64,000 nucleotides of DNA. It comes from Rathayibacter oskolensis (GTDB lineage Bacteria > Actinomycetota > Actinomycetes > Actinomycetales > Microbacteriaceae). The translations under genes and the position numbers were made by a program. This document shows, one piece after another, positions 26,479 to 34,526 of this stretch. The DNA lies in the NCBI RefSeq assembly GCF_900177245.1, contig NZ_FXBM01000002.1, positions 248,001 to 312,000 on the forward strand. Direction: 5' to 3'. The number at the start of each line of letters is the position of its first letter. Within the stretch, counting starts at the first letter, position 1. Below the pieces are notes generated by a model. That model ran no database searches, was not told the DNA's origin, and saw only the letters and a program-made list of their open reading frames with translations.

Positions 26479-27162
26479 GTGTCCGATGTTCCCGCTCTTG
26501 ATCGCGTGGTCGACGCGATCGTCGCTGCCGAGACCGGCGGGGCCCGCAAGATGGTCGCTGTCGACGGGATCGGCGCCAGCGGGAAGACCACTCTCGCCCG
26601 ATTGCTCCAGGACGAGCTCGGGATCCGGCAGCCCGTCGTCGTCGTTCATGCCGACGACTTCTTCAACCCTGTCGCGGTGCGTCGAGCACGGGGCCGGTAC
26701 TCCCCGGAGGGCTTCTGGCTCGACACCTACGACCTGGTCGAGTTCGAGCGGTCGGCGCTCGCCCCACTCCGGTCAGGAGAGGACATGTTCCGGCCTGCGT
26801 CCTTCGATCGTGAGGCAGGGGTCGCGAGGCTCGCTCGACCCGTGCACGCGGAATCGAGCGCCGTCGTCATCGTCGAAGGCACGTTCCTGCACCGCGACGA
26901 GCTCGCAGAGTACTGGGACTACTCGATCTTCCTCGACGTCCCGTTCGACGTCGCGGCCCAGCGGATGCAGGCCCGGGCCGGCGCCGCTGACGCGCTGGAG
27001 GAGCGTCTGCTCGGCCGCTACTTCGGCGCTCAACGGCTGTACTTCGAGGCCGCACACCCGTGGGTGCGCGCGTCGATCATCCTCGACAACAGCTCCGCAG
27101 GTGACCCGCGCGTCATCACCGCCGAAGAGAGCGTCGCCCGGCGGGACACTCCGCGAGCGTGA
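26479..27162 (+). CDS. Uridine-kinase-like P-loop NTPase
   Basis: A 227-residue P-loop kinase of the uridine kinase/phosphoribulokinase superfamily. Walker A is VDGIGASGKTTLARLL near residue 30, the Walker B-like acidic segment HADDFFN follows, and VEGTFLHRDEL plus IFLDVPFDVAAQRMQAR form the lid and phosphate-binding region. It would transfer phosphate from ATP to a nucleoside or other hydroxyl compound. The start is set by a TACGGT box 6 nt before the GTG. It is the first of three kinase-type genes on this strand; 50 bp separate it from the next start. Confidence 0.8.
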   Translation: MSDVPALDRVVDAIVAAETGGARKMVAVDGIGASGKTTLARLLQDELGIRQPVVVVHADDFFNPVAVRRARGRYSPEGFWLDTYDLVEFERSALAPLRSGEDMFRPASFDREAGVARLARPVHAESSAVVIVEGTFLHRDELAEYWDYSIFLDVPFDVAAQRMQARAGAADALEERLLGRYFGAQRLYFEAAHPWVRASIILDNSSAGDPRVITAEESVARRDTPRA

Positions 27163-27199
27163 GCCCACGGGAGGGGCTGGTCAGAGCCTCGGACGTCGG

Positions 27200-27205
27200 T
27201 AGCGT
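27200..27205 (+). promoter_or_regulatory. TANNNT -10 box, leaderless
   Basis: TAGCGT ends 7 nt before the ATG at 27213 of the double P-loop kinase gene. Confidence 0.5.
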
Positions 27206-27212
27206 GTCGCTC

Positions 27213-28274
27213 ATGACGCTCGCTCTGATGTGCGGTCTCTCCTTCGCAGGCAAGAGCACGTTCGCCGGCGCGCTCGCAGGCGAGCTCGACGCCGTGCTGA
27301 TCAGCCTCGATCTCATCAACGCCGAGCGAGGTCTTCACGGCGGCCAGGGCATCCCCCTGGAGGAATGGGCGACGACGAATCGACTCGCCCACGAGCGCGC
27401 ACGCGATCGCCTAGCCGAGGGCAGGCACGTCGTCGTGGACGACACCGGGTCGCCCCGGTTCATCCGCGACGGCTGGCGTGAAGTCGCGGACGCGGCGGGC
27501 GCTGTGTTCGTGATCGTCTGGGTCCGCATCGATCCTGCCCTGCAACGCGAACGAGTGCTCGCGAACCGCGCACAGAAGGAACGCCCCGACGTCATCGACG
27601 CCGTCCTGACCGGGCATGCCGAGAGCTTCGAGCCGCCCCTCGATGAGGAGCCCATCGCTGTCGACGCGGAGGCCACGCGCGACCCCGTGCGAGCCGCGGC
27701 CGTCGCCGACGAGATCCGCGCGATGAGCGCGCACCCCTCCGACGATGAGATCGGCACTGACGTGCTGTTCCTCGGCGGACGATCCGGCGTGGGGAAGTCG
27801 TCCGTCGCCGCCGAGGTGTCTCGTCTGCTGGCGATGGACGACGTGAGCCACGCGGTGATCGAGGGGGACAACCTCGATCAGGCGCATCCGGAGCCCTGGC
27901 GGAGAGGGCTCGGTCTCGCCGAGCGCAATCTCGCGTCGATGTGGCAGAACTACCGCGCCGCCGGCTACCACCGGCTCATCTACACGAACACCGTCAGCGT
28001 CATCGAGATGGAGCCTCTCGCCGCAGTCCTCGGACCTGCTGTCTCGACTACCGGCGTGCTCCTCACCGCGGAGGACGCGACCGCCGAGCAACGCCTCGCC
28101 GGACGAGAACTCGGGACGGGGTTGGGGGACGCGATCCTGCGCAGCCGTGCCGCGGCGGCGATGCTCGACTCCGATGCGCCTCCGACCGTCCACCGGCTGC
28201 GGACCGACGGCCGAGCAGTCCACGACATCGCTCTCGACGTTCTCGCTCTCACCAGCTGGAGCAGGATCCTGTAG
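27213..28274 (+). CDS. Protein with two tandem P-loop kinase domains
   Basis: A 353-residue protein built from two kinase-like P-loop domains. Domain 1 (residues ~1-175) has Walker A CGLSFAGKSTFAGAL, an acidic LISLDLIN and VVVDDTGSPRFIRDGW. Domain 2 (from ~185) has Walker A LGGRSGVGKSSVAAE, VIEGDNLDQAHPEPWR and YHRLIYTNTVSVIE. Both resemble AAA_33/shikimate-kinase-like phosphotransferases. The second domain is, to my recollection, found alone in many Actinobacteria, so this could be a fusion of two genes. Substrates are unknown, perhaps antibiotics, nucleosides or RNA ends. The TAGCGT-N7-ATG pattern sets the start. The downstream APH-like gene begins 14 bp after the stop. Confidence 0.75.
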   Translation: MTLALMCGLSFAGKSTFAGALAGELDAVLISLDLINAERGLHGGQGIPLEEWATTNRLAHERARDRLAEGRHVVVDDTGSPRFIRDGWREVADAAGAVFVIVWVRIDPALQRERVLANRAQKERPDVIDAVLTGHAESFEPPLDEEPIAVDAEATRDPVRAAAVADEIRAMSAHPSDDEIGTDVLFLGGRSGVGKSSVAAEVSRLLAMDDVSHAVIEGDNLDQAHPEPWRRGLGLAERNLASMWQNYRAAGYHRLIYTNTVSVIEMEPLAAVLGPAVSTTGVLLTAEDATAEQRLAGRELGTGLGDAILRSRAAAAMLDSDAPPTVHRLRTDGRAVHDIALDVLALTSWSRIL

Positions 28275-28288
28275 CGGAGGGGGTGCTG

Positions 28289-29017
28289 ATGGAGGACGCA
28301 CTGCAGGGCGGCAACACGACGGCCGGCGTGGTTCGCGTCGGTGACACGGTGCGGCGACCTCGCAGTTACCGCTCCTCGTTCATCGCAGCGCTGCTCCAAG
28401 AGCTGCAGGCGGCCGAGCTCGGTTGGGCGCCCCGCTACCTCGGAGTGGACGAGCGTGGCCGCGACTCGTTCGCCTACGTCGACGGCACCACCACAGACCA
28501 CCCGAGTCAGCGCGATGAGGCCGCCTACCGCTCAGTGGGGACGATGCTGCGCGAGCTCCACGAGTCCACCCGCACCAGCCCTCTCGCGTCCGGCGGAGCA
28601 TGCGTGGTCCACGGCGACCCGGGCCCCTACAACGTCATCGTGGCGAGTGGACTGCCTGTGGCACTCATCGACTGGGACAGCGCTCACGCAGGCGACCCGC
28701 TCGAGGACGTCGGCTACGCGGGCTGGACGTGGTGCGTCCAGTCCGTCGGCCACATCCCGGTGGCGGACCAGGCGCGACGACTCCGCGAACTCGTCGACGG
28801 ATACGGTGCCGCCTACGCACCGGACGTCGTTCTGACCGCCGTCGAAGCCGCTCAGAACCGGATCATCGACGCGGAGTCGACGATCGTCGCCGACACCCGT
28901 TCCGGCGCTCGACGCAGGGCACACGCTGCGGCCGCCATCGAGTGGGCCCGGGGGGACCGCACCCAGCTGCGTCGCCACCGCGAGACGTTCCGCATCGCGC
29001 TCGACCGCGACCCGTAG
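28289..29017 (+). CDS. Aminoglycoside-phosphotransferase-like kinase
   Basis: A 242-residue protein of the APH/choline kinase family. It has the Brenner motif VVHGDPGPYNVIV (family HGDLxxxN) and the metal-binding ALIDWDSAHAGDP (family DW/DxxxxGxxxxD). The N-lobe is short. It would phosphorylate a small hydroxylated molecule, and resistance to an aminoglycoside is possible but not shown. A GGAGGG precedes the ATG at 28289. Spacing of 14 bp to the upstream double kinase suggests co-transcription. Confidence 0.8.
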   Translation: MEDALQGGNTTAGVVRVGDTVRRPRSYRSSFIAALLQELQAAELGWAPRYLGVDERGRDSFAYVDGTTTDHPSQRDEAAYRSVGTMLRELHESTRTSPLASGGACVVHGDPGPYNVIVASGLPVALIDWDSAHAGDPLEDVGYAGWTWCVQSVGHIPVADQARRLRELVDGYGAAYAPDVVLTAVEAAQNRIIDAESTIVADTRSGARRRAHAAAAIEWARGDRTQLRRHRETFRIALDRDP

Positions 29018-29029
29018 GGGGATCGTCTC

Positions 29030-29061
29030 GCGGGCGCTGGACCGGGGAGGGCGGCGCCCGC
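29030..29061 (+). terminator. Hairpin downstream of the APH-like gene
   Basis: Perfect 8-bp inverted repeat (GCGGGCGC at 29030-29037 and GCGCCCGC at 29054-29061) with a 16-nt loop, 12 bp after the stop codon. Confidence 0.4.
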
Positions 29062-29153
29062 AGCTGATCTGCGGCGAGGGGTCGAGTCTTCTCTGAGACG
29101 AAAGCGGCGTCGCCGACGTTACTGAGTGTGAGTGTTCAGAGAGGGGGGAACTG

Positions 29154-29597
29154 ATGGGGGCATCGGCTCAGGAGGACGTGGTGCTCGCTCGCGTCGAGGA
29201 GCGACTCGGTGCGCAGATCACCAGAGCGGCGCGCGTCGCTCGACGGCGCCGGGCGTGCGCTGTCCTCGCCGGAGTGGGCCTCGCGGCTGCCTGCGTCGGG
29301 GCGGGAATCAGCAGCTTCGAGGCGGCGACGCCCGCCACCGTGCGCGACGGCGCCGCCTGTTACCGGACGGCCGATCTGAACGAGCCGGATCTGGCGGTGT
29401 CGAGCGTCATCGAGGGTCTTCCCGAGGACATCGCCGAGCGGGTGGAGACTGCGACCGCGTTGTGCGGCACCGACGAGTCGGTGAGCGCGGTCTGCGTCCG
29501 ACCCGACGGCCTCGCCGCTGTGTTCCCGACGGCGCGGGATGCGCCTGACGGCGAGTGGTGTGCTCGCCTGGGCCTCGATGCTCTCGCGTCGCGATGA
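29154..29597 (+). CDS. Single-pass membrane protein, possible anti-sigma factor
   Basis: A 147-residue protein with a cytoplasmic N-terminal helix (DVVLARVEERLGAQITRAAR), one transmembrane segment (ACAVLAGVGLAAACVGAGIS, residues ~34-53) and an extracellular domain with four Cys. GAGAGGGGGGAA before the ATG is a strong ribosome site. The stop overlaps the start of an ECF sigma gene by 4 bp. A membrane protein co-translated with an ECF factor is usually its inhibitor, but there is no ZAS zinc motif and the gene lies upstream rather than downstream, which is the less common order. The role is inference. Confidence 0.65.
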   Translation: MGASAQEDVVLARVEERLGAQITRAARVARRRRACAVLAGVGLAAACVGAGISSFEAATPATVRDGAACYRTADLNEPDLAVSSVIEGLPEDIAERVETATALCGTDESVSAVCVRPDGLAAVFPTARDAPDGEWCARLGLDALASR

Positions 29598-30142
29598 GGG
29601 AGGAGACCACCGAGTCGGATGTCGCCCTCCTCGATGACATGGCCGGCGGCTCGCGCGAGGCGTTCTCCACGCTGTACCGCCGGCATGCATCGGCTGTGTA
29701 CCGCTACGCGGTCGCGCGGCTCCGGAGTGAAGACGATGCCGAGGATGTGCTGCAGACCGTCTTCTTCGCCTTCTGGAAGAAGCGAGCGACTACGCACTTC
29801 GTCGGCGCGTCAGCTCTTCCCTGGCTGCTCGTCGCGACGCGTCTCGAGTGCAACAACGTCTTGCGCGCCGCCATCCGCCGGGGAGAGCGCGATCGGCCTT
29901 CTCTGTACGTCGACGCCGGATTCTCGACCGAACGGCTGGCGGAGGCGCGCCTGGTGCTCGAGGACGTCGCCCGTGCGGTCTCCCGCCTTCCTGAGCTCGA
30001 TCAGCAGATCTTCCGCCTCTGCCTCGTCGAGGACCTGACCTACGCGGCCGCGGCGGCCGAGCTCGACGTCCAGGTCGGATCGGTCCGCAATCGCCTCTCC
30101 CGGTTGCGCCGCCTCCTCGGCAGCCGACTCGAAGTCGGCTGA
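29594..30142 (+). CDS. ECF RNA polymerase sigma factor
   Basis: A 182-residue sigma-70 family factor with only regions 2 and 4. Region 2 includes AFSTLYRRHASAVYRYAVAR and EDDAEDVLQTVFFAFWKKR. Region 4 includes LPELDQQIFRLCLVEDLTYA and VQVGSVRNRLSRLRRLL. The ATG overlaps the stop of the membrane protein gene (ATGA at 29594-29597). It would direct RNA polymerase to a small regulon, possibly including its own operon. It converges with a second, unrelated ECF module downstream. Confidence 0.9.
   Translation: MREETTESDVALLDDMAGGSREAFSTLYRRHASAVYRYAVARLRSEDDAEDVLQTVFFAFWKKRATTHFVGASALPWLLVATRLECNNVLRAAIRRGERDRPSLYVDAGFSTERLAEARLVLEDVARAVSRLPELDQQIFRLCLVEDLTYAAAAAELDVQVGSVRNRLSRLRRLLGSRLEVG
30122..30140 (+). 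terminator. Hairpin overlapping the end of the sigma gene
   Basis: Inverted repeat with 8-bp arms (AGCCGACT at 30122-30129 and AGTCGGCT at 30133-30140) and a CGA loop. It includes the last codons of the sigma gene. A second small stem at 30173-30187 follows. Together they separate the two convergent sigma operons. Confidence 0.4.
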
Positions 30143-30252
30143 AGACGCTGTGCCCACTCGACGCTGAGCGCGGGAGCGTGACGCTCCGACCTGGTCACCG
30201 ATCGAACCTCGCCGCTGGGGTGCTGCGCGGCGTCGCCGGCGGCTCCGTCGAG

Positions 30253-31107
30253 TCAGGTGATCCTCCGGGCTTCGCGGATCACCTCGTCGACGTCGTCACG
30301 GAGCTGCTGCAGCTCGCTCCGGTGCGCGTCGATGAAGTCGAGTTGGATCCGCGTCTCCAGAGCTGCGAGCGTGTCGACGGTGCCGAGCTGGTCCTTGCAG
30401 GTGACGTCGATGACCGCGATCGCGACCTGCTCCGGTCCGGCCGCCGCGAAGTCGAAGTCGGGGATCAGGACCTCGTCGGAGGGAAGGGCGGTCAGGCCCT
30501 CCTCCTCGATGCACTCGGTCCAGAGGGTTCGCTGCCGTGAGAACTCGGCGCCGGCCAGCAGGTCGGATCGAGCCTCGAGCGAGCCCTTGTCCGCGATGGT
30601 CGGTTCGGGTGTGGAGTTGATGACCATGGTCGGCAGGGTGTCGGAGGTGCGCAGGCACGTCCTGGCCGTGGCCCACCAGTCGGTTCCGAGCGCTTCGTGC
30701 TGGGCCTCCAGGGCAGCGGCGGCAGGAGTGAGGGGCGTCTCGTACCCGTTGGTCCGGGCTTCTTCCATTGCCCACAGGCCGTAGGGGCGGTCGGGAGTGG
30801 GAGAGGCCTCGCGTTCGGCCACCCAGTCGACCTCCGCCTGCGGGTAGGGCAGCCCCTGCTCAGCCATGCACGCGCCGACGAGGACGTCGTTCGCGTGCTG
30901 CACCAGGGCCGCCTCGGCCGCGCTCATCACGTAGTCCTCGAGCGGGAAGTGGATCTGACCGGTCTCGCGGTCGAGATCCGCAGGCGCGGTCACGGCGGGA
31001 TCGGAGGTGCTCGCGGTGCAGCCGGCGAGCAGCAGGGCGAGCACCACGCCGGCGCCGAGGCTCGCGCGAAGCCGACGAGCGGGAGACGGTGGAGGAGAGG
31101 ATCGCAT
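30253..31107 (-). CDS. Putative lipoprotein
   Basis: A 284-residue exported protein. The signal peptide ends in a lipobox (VVLALLLAGCTAS), so the mature protein is anchored to the outer face of the membrane by the Cys at about residue 29. The mature part has four further Cys (GACMAEQGLPYP, TARTCLRTS, LWTECIEEEG, VTCKDQLG), probably two disulfides. I do not recognise the fold. An AGAAGGG precedes the ATG. It is the last gene of the operon with an ECF sigma factor and a CU044_5270-like protein. Confidence 0.8.
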   Translation of the reverse strand: MRSSPPPSPARRLRASLGAGVVLALLLAGCTASTSDPAVTAPADLDRETGQIHFPLEDYVMSAAEAALVQHANDVLVGACMAEQGLPYPQAEVDWVAEREASPTPDRPYGLWAMEEARTNGYETPLTPAAAALEAQHEALGTDWWATARTCLRTSDTLPTMVINSTPEPTIADKGSLEARSDLLAGAEFSRQRTLWTECIEEEGLTALPSDEVLIPDFDFAAAGPEQVAIAVIDVTCKDQLGTVDTLAALETRIQLDFIDAHRSELQQLRDDVDEVIREARRIT

Positions 31108-31154
31108 GGGCTGCCCTTCTGTCGTCGAAGAGGTGGGGGAGGGGGTGTGCCGGG

Positions 31155-32222
31155 TCAGCACTGGAACTGTCCGTTCCCGAAGACGGTGCAGCCCTCGAGG
31201 GCGCCGTCTGGTGTTCCGCCGGCGGGCGCCTCGTCGACGACGCGGGTCGTGACGGACGTCGTCGAGAGGGTGGCGCCCGCGGGGAGGCCGTAGCCCGGGT
31301 CGACCAGCACCCTCCGCTCCCCGATCAGCCGGCCGGTATCGGGATCGATGAGGATCTCCTGCCGAGTGCCGGTCCTCGACTCCCACCGTCCGATCGCGAC
31401 TCCGGTCGCACCCTCGAAGGTCGCCTGCTGGTCCGTGATGGTCACTCCGGGGATCTCGGCCGCCGCGTCGAACAGTGCCGCGCGCAGCTCCGCGGGAACG
31501 GCGCCGCTCCGCAGCGCGGTCGCGATGAACTCCAACGCCTCCCCCTCCCGGGACGAACCGGTGCTCCCGATCAGGGTGTAGATGCGCTCCAAGAGCTCGT
31601 CCGGGTCGCGGGGGAGCCCGGTGAACTCGGTCATCTGCGACAGCTGGTCGCCGCCGTAGAAGCGTCCTCCCGCAGCTCGTAGAAGCTCGGTGCCGTCGCG
31701 ACCCTCCGCCGCGCGGAGAGCGAAGTCCGCCGCCGCTGCCTGCTCGCTCTCGGGCGAGAACGTCTCGTACAGCTCCTCGGCCGGCCGGACCCAGACCCAC
31801 TCGTCCGCGGTGTCGGCCGGGATGTAGAGCTGGTCGCGGGTGAGAACGAGGTAGCTCGCGGCGGTGTCGCTGGACACGGGACTCACCGCCGCGGTCGACA
31901 CCATCAGGAACTGCCCCGGTCCGAGAACCGGATCCGTGGTCTCGATCGCCCGTGCGGCCGCCTCGTGCAGAACGGCCGCGGCCGCCGACGAGGCGCCTCC
32001 GGAGCCCGGCCCGAGGACGTTCACGCTCACGAGGACCGTCGCGATCGCGCCGACACCGACCGCGGCGAGCACGAGCCGGCGGGGGAGGACGGCCGGGCGC
32101 GGCGGAGCCACCGTCTCGCCCTGGATCCGCTCGAACAGCGCCGCCCGGCCACGAGCGAGGACGGCCTCGTCGGGATCGTCCACGGTTCCGCTAAGACTGC
32201 GCAGCAGCGTCAGGCCGTCCAT
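31155..32222 (-). CDS. CU044_5270-like membrane-anchored protein
   Basis: A 355-residue protein with a cytoplasmic head (residues 1-48), one transmembrane helix (RLVLAAVGVGAIATVLVSVN) and an extracellular domain containing LLERIYTLIGSTG and a C-terminal pair of strands (GRWESRTGTRQEILIDPDTG, LIGERRVLV). Proteins of this layout, called CU044_5270 family, are often encoded directly after an ECF sigma factor and may sense envelope conditions. The 32-bp overlap with the sigma gene fits this. The direct role as anti-sigma factor is not established. Confidence 0.8.
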   Translation of the reverse strand: MDGLTLLRSLSGTVDDPDEAVLARGRAALFERIQGETVAPPRPAVLPRRLVLAAVGVGAIATVLVSVNVLGPGSGGASSAAAAVLHEAAARAIETTDPVLGPGQFLMVSTAAVSPVSSDTAASYLVLTRDQLYIPADTADEWVWVRPAEELYETFSPESEQAAAADFALRAAEGRDGTELLRAAGGRFYGGDQLSQMTEFTGLPRDPDELLERIYTLIGSTGSSREGEALEFIATALRSGAVPAELRAALFDAAAEIPGVTITDQQATFEGATGVAIGRWESRTGTRQEILIDPDTGRLIGERRVLVDPGYGLPAGATLSTTSVTTRVVDEAPAGGTPDGALEGCTVFGNGQFQC

Positions 32223-32793
32223 GCTCCACCTCCACCTCGCGGGTCGTCTCCGCGTCCAGGACGCGCCGCAGCTTCGTGCGCGCGCGGTTCAACCGTGAAC
32301 GGACGGTCCCGATCGGGACGTCCAGAGCGTCGGCGATGCCCTGGTAGTCGAGATCCGCCCACGCGTGCAGCAGCAGCATGTCCCTCTCCCCGGCCGGGAG
32401 CCGACGCAGCACGCGCCCCAACCGGCGCAGGGCAGCGGACGCGTCCAACCGGGATGCGGCGGCATCGACCGGATCGACTTCGAGGACCTGCGCGACGTGC
32501 TCGGCGAACATGCCCTTCCACGCCTTCGCCTCCAGTCGAGCGCGCTTGCGCAGCAGGACCGTCGCGATCCCCAGCAGCCACGCGCGGACGTCTCCCCGGG
32601 CGGCATCGAACTGCGCTCGGGCCTCGAACGCGACGAGGAACGTCTCGGACGAGACGTCCTCTGCCGCGCCGACACCCACCCGCAGCGCTGCATACCGGTG
32701 GACGAGCCGCGCGTGCCGGTCGTAGAGCACGGCGAAGGCGGCCGGCTCCCTCAGGGACCGACCGATGACCTCACCGTCCGTCTCGACGCTCAC
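32191..32793 (-). CDS. ECF RNA polymerase sigma factor
   Basis: A 200-residue sigma factor with region 2 (AFAVLYDRHARLVHRYAALR, AAEDVSSETFLVAFEARAQF, RAWLLGIATVLLRKR) and region 4 (LPAGERDMLLLHAWADLDYQ, DVPIGTVRSRLNRARTKLRR). The start is GTG at 32793. It leads a three-gene operon, and the CU044_5270-like gene begins inside it. The region between regions 2 and 4 (EAKAWKGMFAEHVAQVL) is typical of the sigma groups paired with such proteins. Confidence 0.9.
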   Translation of the reverse strand: MSVETDGEVIGRSLREPAAFAVLYDRHARLVHRYAALRVGVGAAEDVSSETFLVAFEARAQFDAARGDVRAWLLGIATVLLRKRARLEAKAWKGMFAEHVAQVLEVDPVDAAASRLDASAALRRLGRVLRRLPAGERDMLLLHAWADLDYQGIADALDVPIGTVRSRLNRARTKLRRVLDAETTREVEVEHGRPDAAAQS

Positions 32794-32859
32794 ATCAGGT
32801 ATTGCACGATCAGCGCCCGGGAGTTCCCACGGTCTTCGTCATCCTGAGATCACCGGGCG

Positions 32860-33093
32860 TCACTCGCCCTTCCGGCTCTGGTTCGCCAGCCACCCGCCGA
32901 GCCCGATCGCCAGGAACGTCAGCAGGAGCGCCGAGCGTCCGAGCCACTCGCGCGCAGGATCCTCGAGCAGAGCTCCGAGCAGCAGGCACGCGACGACACC
33001 GCCCCCGACGGCCGCGATGGTCCACCACGAGGGCCGGAGCGGGCGACGCCTCCGTCGGCCGGCGTCAGCGGAGGGAGTGACGGGCTCGCTCAC
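32860..33093 (-). CDS. Small two-helix membrane protein
   Basis: A 77-residue protein: a basic head (AGRRRRRPLRPSW), transmembrane segment 1 (TIAAVGGGVVACLLLGALL), a short loop, segment 2 (SALLLTFLAIGLGGWLAN) and a basic tail. No family recognised. It starts at GTG 33093, three bases after the stop of the LysE gene, so both are on one transcript. Confidence 0.65.
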   Translation of the reverse strand: MSEPVTPSADAGRRRRRPLRPSWWTIAAVGGGVVACLLLGALLEDPAREWLGRSALLLTFLAIGLGGWLANQSRKGE

Positions 33094-33096
33094 CGG

Positions 33097-33729
33097 TCAG
33101 CTCTGGGAGCCGGTGAGTGCGAGCGTGCCGCCGAGACCGATCATCATGACGCCGCCGGTCCCGGTGAGAGTGGACATCCGCCGGGGAGAGGAGGCGAACC
33201 AGGCGCGCGCCGTGCCCGCTGCGAGGGCCCACACGCTGTCGCAGATCAGCGCCAGCGCTTGGAAGGTGAGGCCGAGGAGGAGCAGCTGCGTCCAGACGGG
33301 GCCGGCGGCCGGGTCCACGAACTGCGGCAGGACCGCGACGAAGAAGGCGATCGTCTTCGGATTCGTCAGTGCGACGACGAATCCCTGGCGGAGGAGTGTC
33401 CACGAGGACACGGGAGCAACGGATGACGTGCCGGTGTGCGCGTGGCGGTGACGGATCGCGTGCACCCCGAGCCACACGAGGTAGACGGCCCCCGCCAGTT
33501 TGACGACGGTGAAGGCGAGGACCGAGGACGCCACGACAGCACCCACGCCGAACGCGACGGCCAGGACCGCCGGCGTGACTCCGAGTGCGTTCCCGAGCAC
33601 GCTCAGCACGCCGGCGCGGCGACCGAAAGCGATCGATCGGCTGATGGTGAAGAGGACACTCGGCCCGGGAACCACGATCAGAGCGACCGACGCGAGGACG
33701 AACGCCAGGAAGTGCTCAGGGGAGATCAT
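33097..33729 (-). CDS. LysE/RhtB family exporter
   Basis: A 210-residue amino acid or metabolite exporter. The family signature VPGPSVLFTISRSIAFGRRA is near the N-terminus, followed by VYLVWLGVHAIRH and ALTNPKTIAFFVAVLPQFVD. Six transmembrane segments are predicted. The substrate is unknown. The start ATG at 33729 is 6 nt after a TACCGT box. It is followed on the same strand by the 77-residue membrane protein. Confidence 0.9.
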   Translation of the reverse strand: MISPEHFLAFVLASVALIVVPGPSVLFTISRSIAFGRRAGVLSVLGNALGVTPAVLAVAFGVGAVVASSVLAFTVVKLAGAVYLVWLGVHAIRHRHAHTGTSSVAPVSSWTLLRQGFVVALTNPKTIAFFVAVLPQFVDPAAGPVWTQLLLLGLTFQALALICDSVWALAAGTARAWFASSPRRMSTLTGTGGVMMIGLGGTLALTGSQS

Positions 33730-34084
33730 GGGCACACGGTACCGCTGCGCGGCGTCGTCAGCCGGCTCTGAGGGGGAGCGGACATCGCCGTCGTGACGAG
33801 CGGCAGTGGACCGGGCGCAGGGCGGTGCTCCTTCGGGTGAAGCCCCGCCCTGACTGGACCCAGGTATCCGGATGTCATTCGCAGCGATCACGTGATCGGT
33901 TTGCCTCTCGCCGTGGGCGACACGCGACGAGGCACGTCGCCTGACCACGAGCACTGGTCGCCCGGCGAGCGGGCCACGAGGCGCGGACATCCGAAGCGGC
34001 GCGAGCGCGGAGACCGCAGAGCTCTTGAAGTCACATCGTCACTCCCCTTGACTGGAGCGCACCGCATCGACCGAGGGAGTGCCC
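33730..34084. other. 355-bp intergenic region with palindromes
   Basis: No convincing gene. It holds the LysE promoter on the minus strand, an 8-bp inverted repeat with a 19-nt loop (33818-33825 and 33845-33852) and a perfect 14-bp palindrome (CGATCACGTGATCG at 33885-33898) that looks like an operator for a dimeric regulator. A GAGGGA at 34073-34078 serves the VOC gene. Confidence 0.5.
33736..33741 (-). promoter_or_regulatory. TANNNT -10 box, leaderless
   Basis: TACCGT (minus strand) ends 6 nt before the ATG at 33729 of the LysE exporter gene. Confidence 0.5.
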
Positions 34085-34432
34085 GTGAAGCCGACCTACA
34101 TCTACCTGCCGACCGATGACCTCGCGCGATCCAGTCGGTACTACCGCGAGACCCTGGGTCTGGAAGAGGCGTGGCGCGAAGGCGACGACACTGTCGCTTT
34201 CGCGGTGCCGGGGGGCGGACTGCAGCTGATGCTCTCCACGGCGCCGGGCGCTCAGGGCGTCATGTACCTCGTCCCCTCCGTGCAGCAGTTCCTCGACAGC
34301 CGCCACGCCATCACCGTCGTCTCTCCGCCCGAGGCGATTCCCGGAGGCGTCGTCGTCGGTCTCGAAGACGTCTCCGGCAACGCCTTCTACGTGTTCGACC
34401 AGGTCGACCCGGAGGCGCCCGCCGGCTCCTGA
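34085..34432 (+). CDS. VOC (glyoxalase/bleomycin-resistance) family protein
   Basis: A 115-residue single-domain-pair VOC protein: TYIYLPTDDLARSSRYYRET, LGLEEAWREGDDTVAFAVPG, then GGVVVGLEDVSGNAFYVFDQ. The usual metal ligands (H/Q...E) are not all present: the first strand lacks His, and the last motif has D in place of E. It may bind a ligand rather than catalyse. GTG 34085 with GAGGGA upstream is preferred over the GTG at 34079, which would overlap the ribosome site. Confidence 0.75.
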   Translation: MKPTYIYLPTDDLARSSRYYRETLGLEEAWREGDDTVAFAVPGGGLQLMLSTAPGAQGVMYLVPSVQQFLDSRHAITVVSPPEAIPGGVVVGLEDVSGNAFYVFDQVDPEAPAGS

Positions 34433-34526
34433 CTCCCGTCGCCGCGCGGAACGGCCGAATCACGCCGCGGCCTGCTCGGGCGATCGCTGTCAGTGTTCGC
34501 ACCGCGTCGAGCCCGATGATGGGGCG

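Noticed and set aside
28289-29017. Assigning a specific aminoglycoside resistance gene
   Set aside because: The family motifs are present, but similarity by eye cannot separate antibiotic kinases from sugar or choline kinases.
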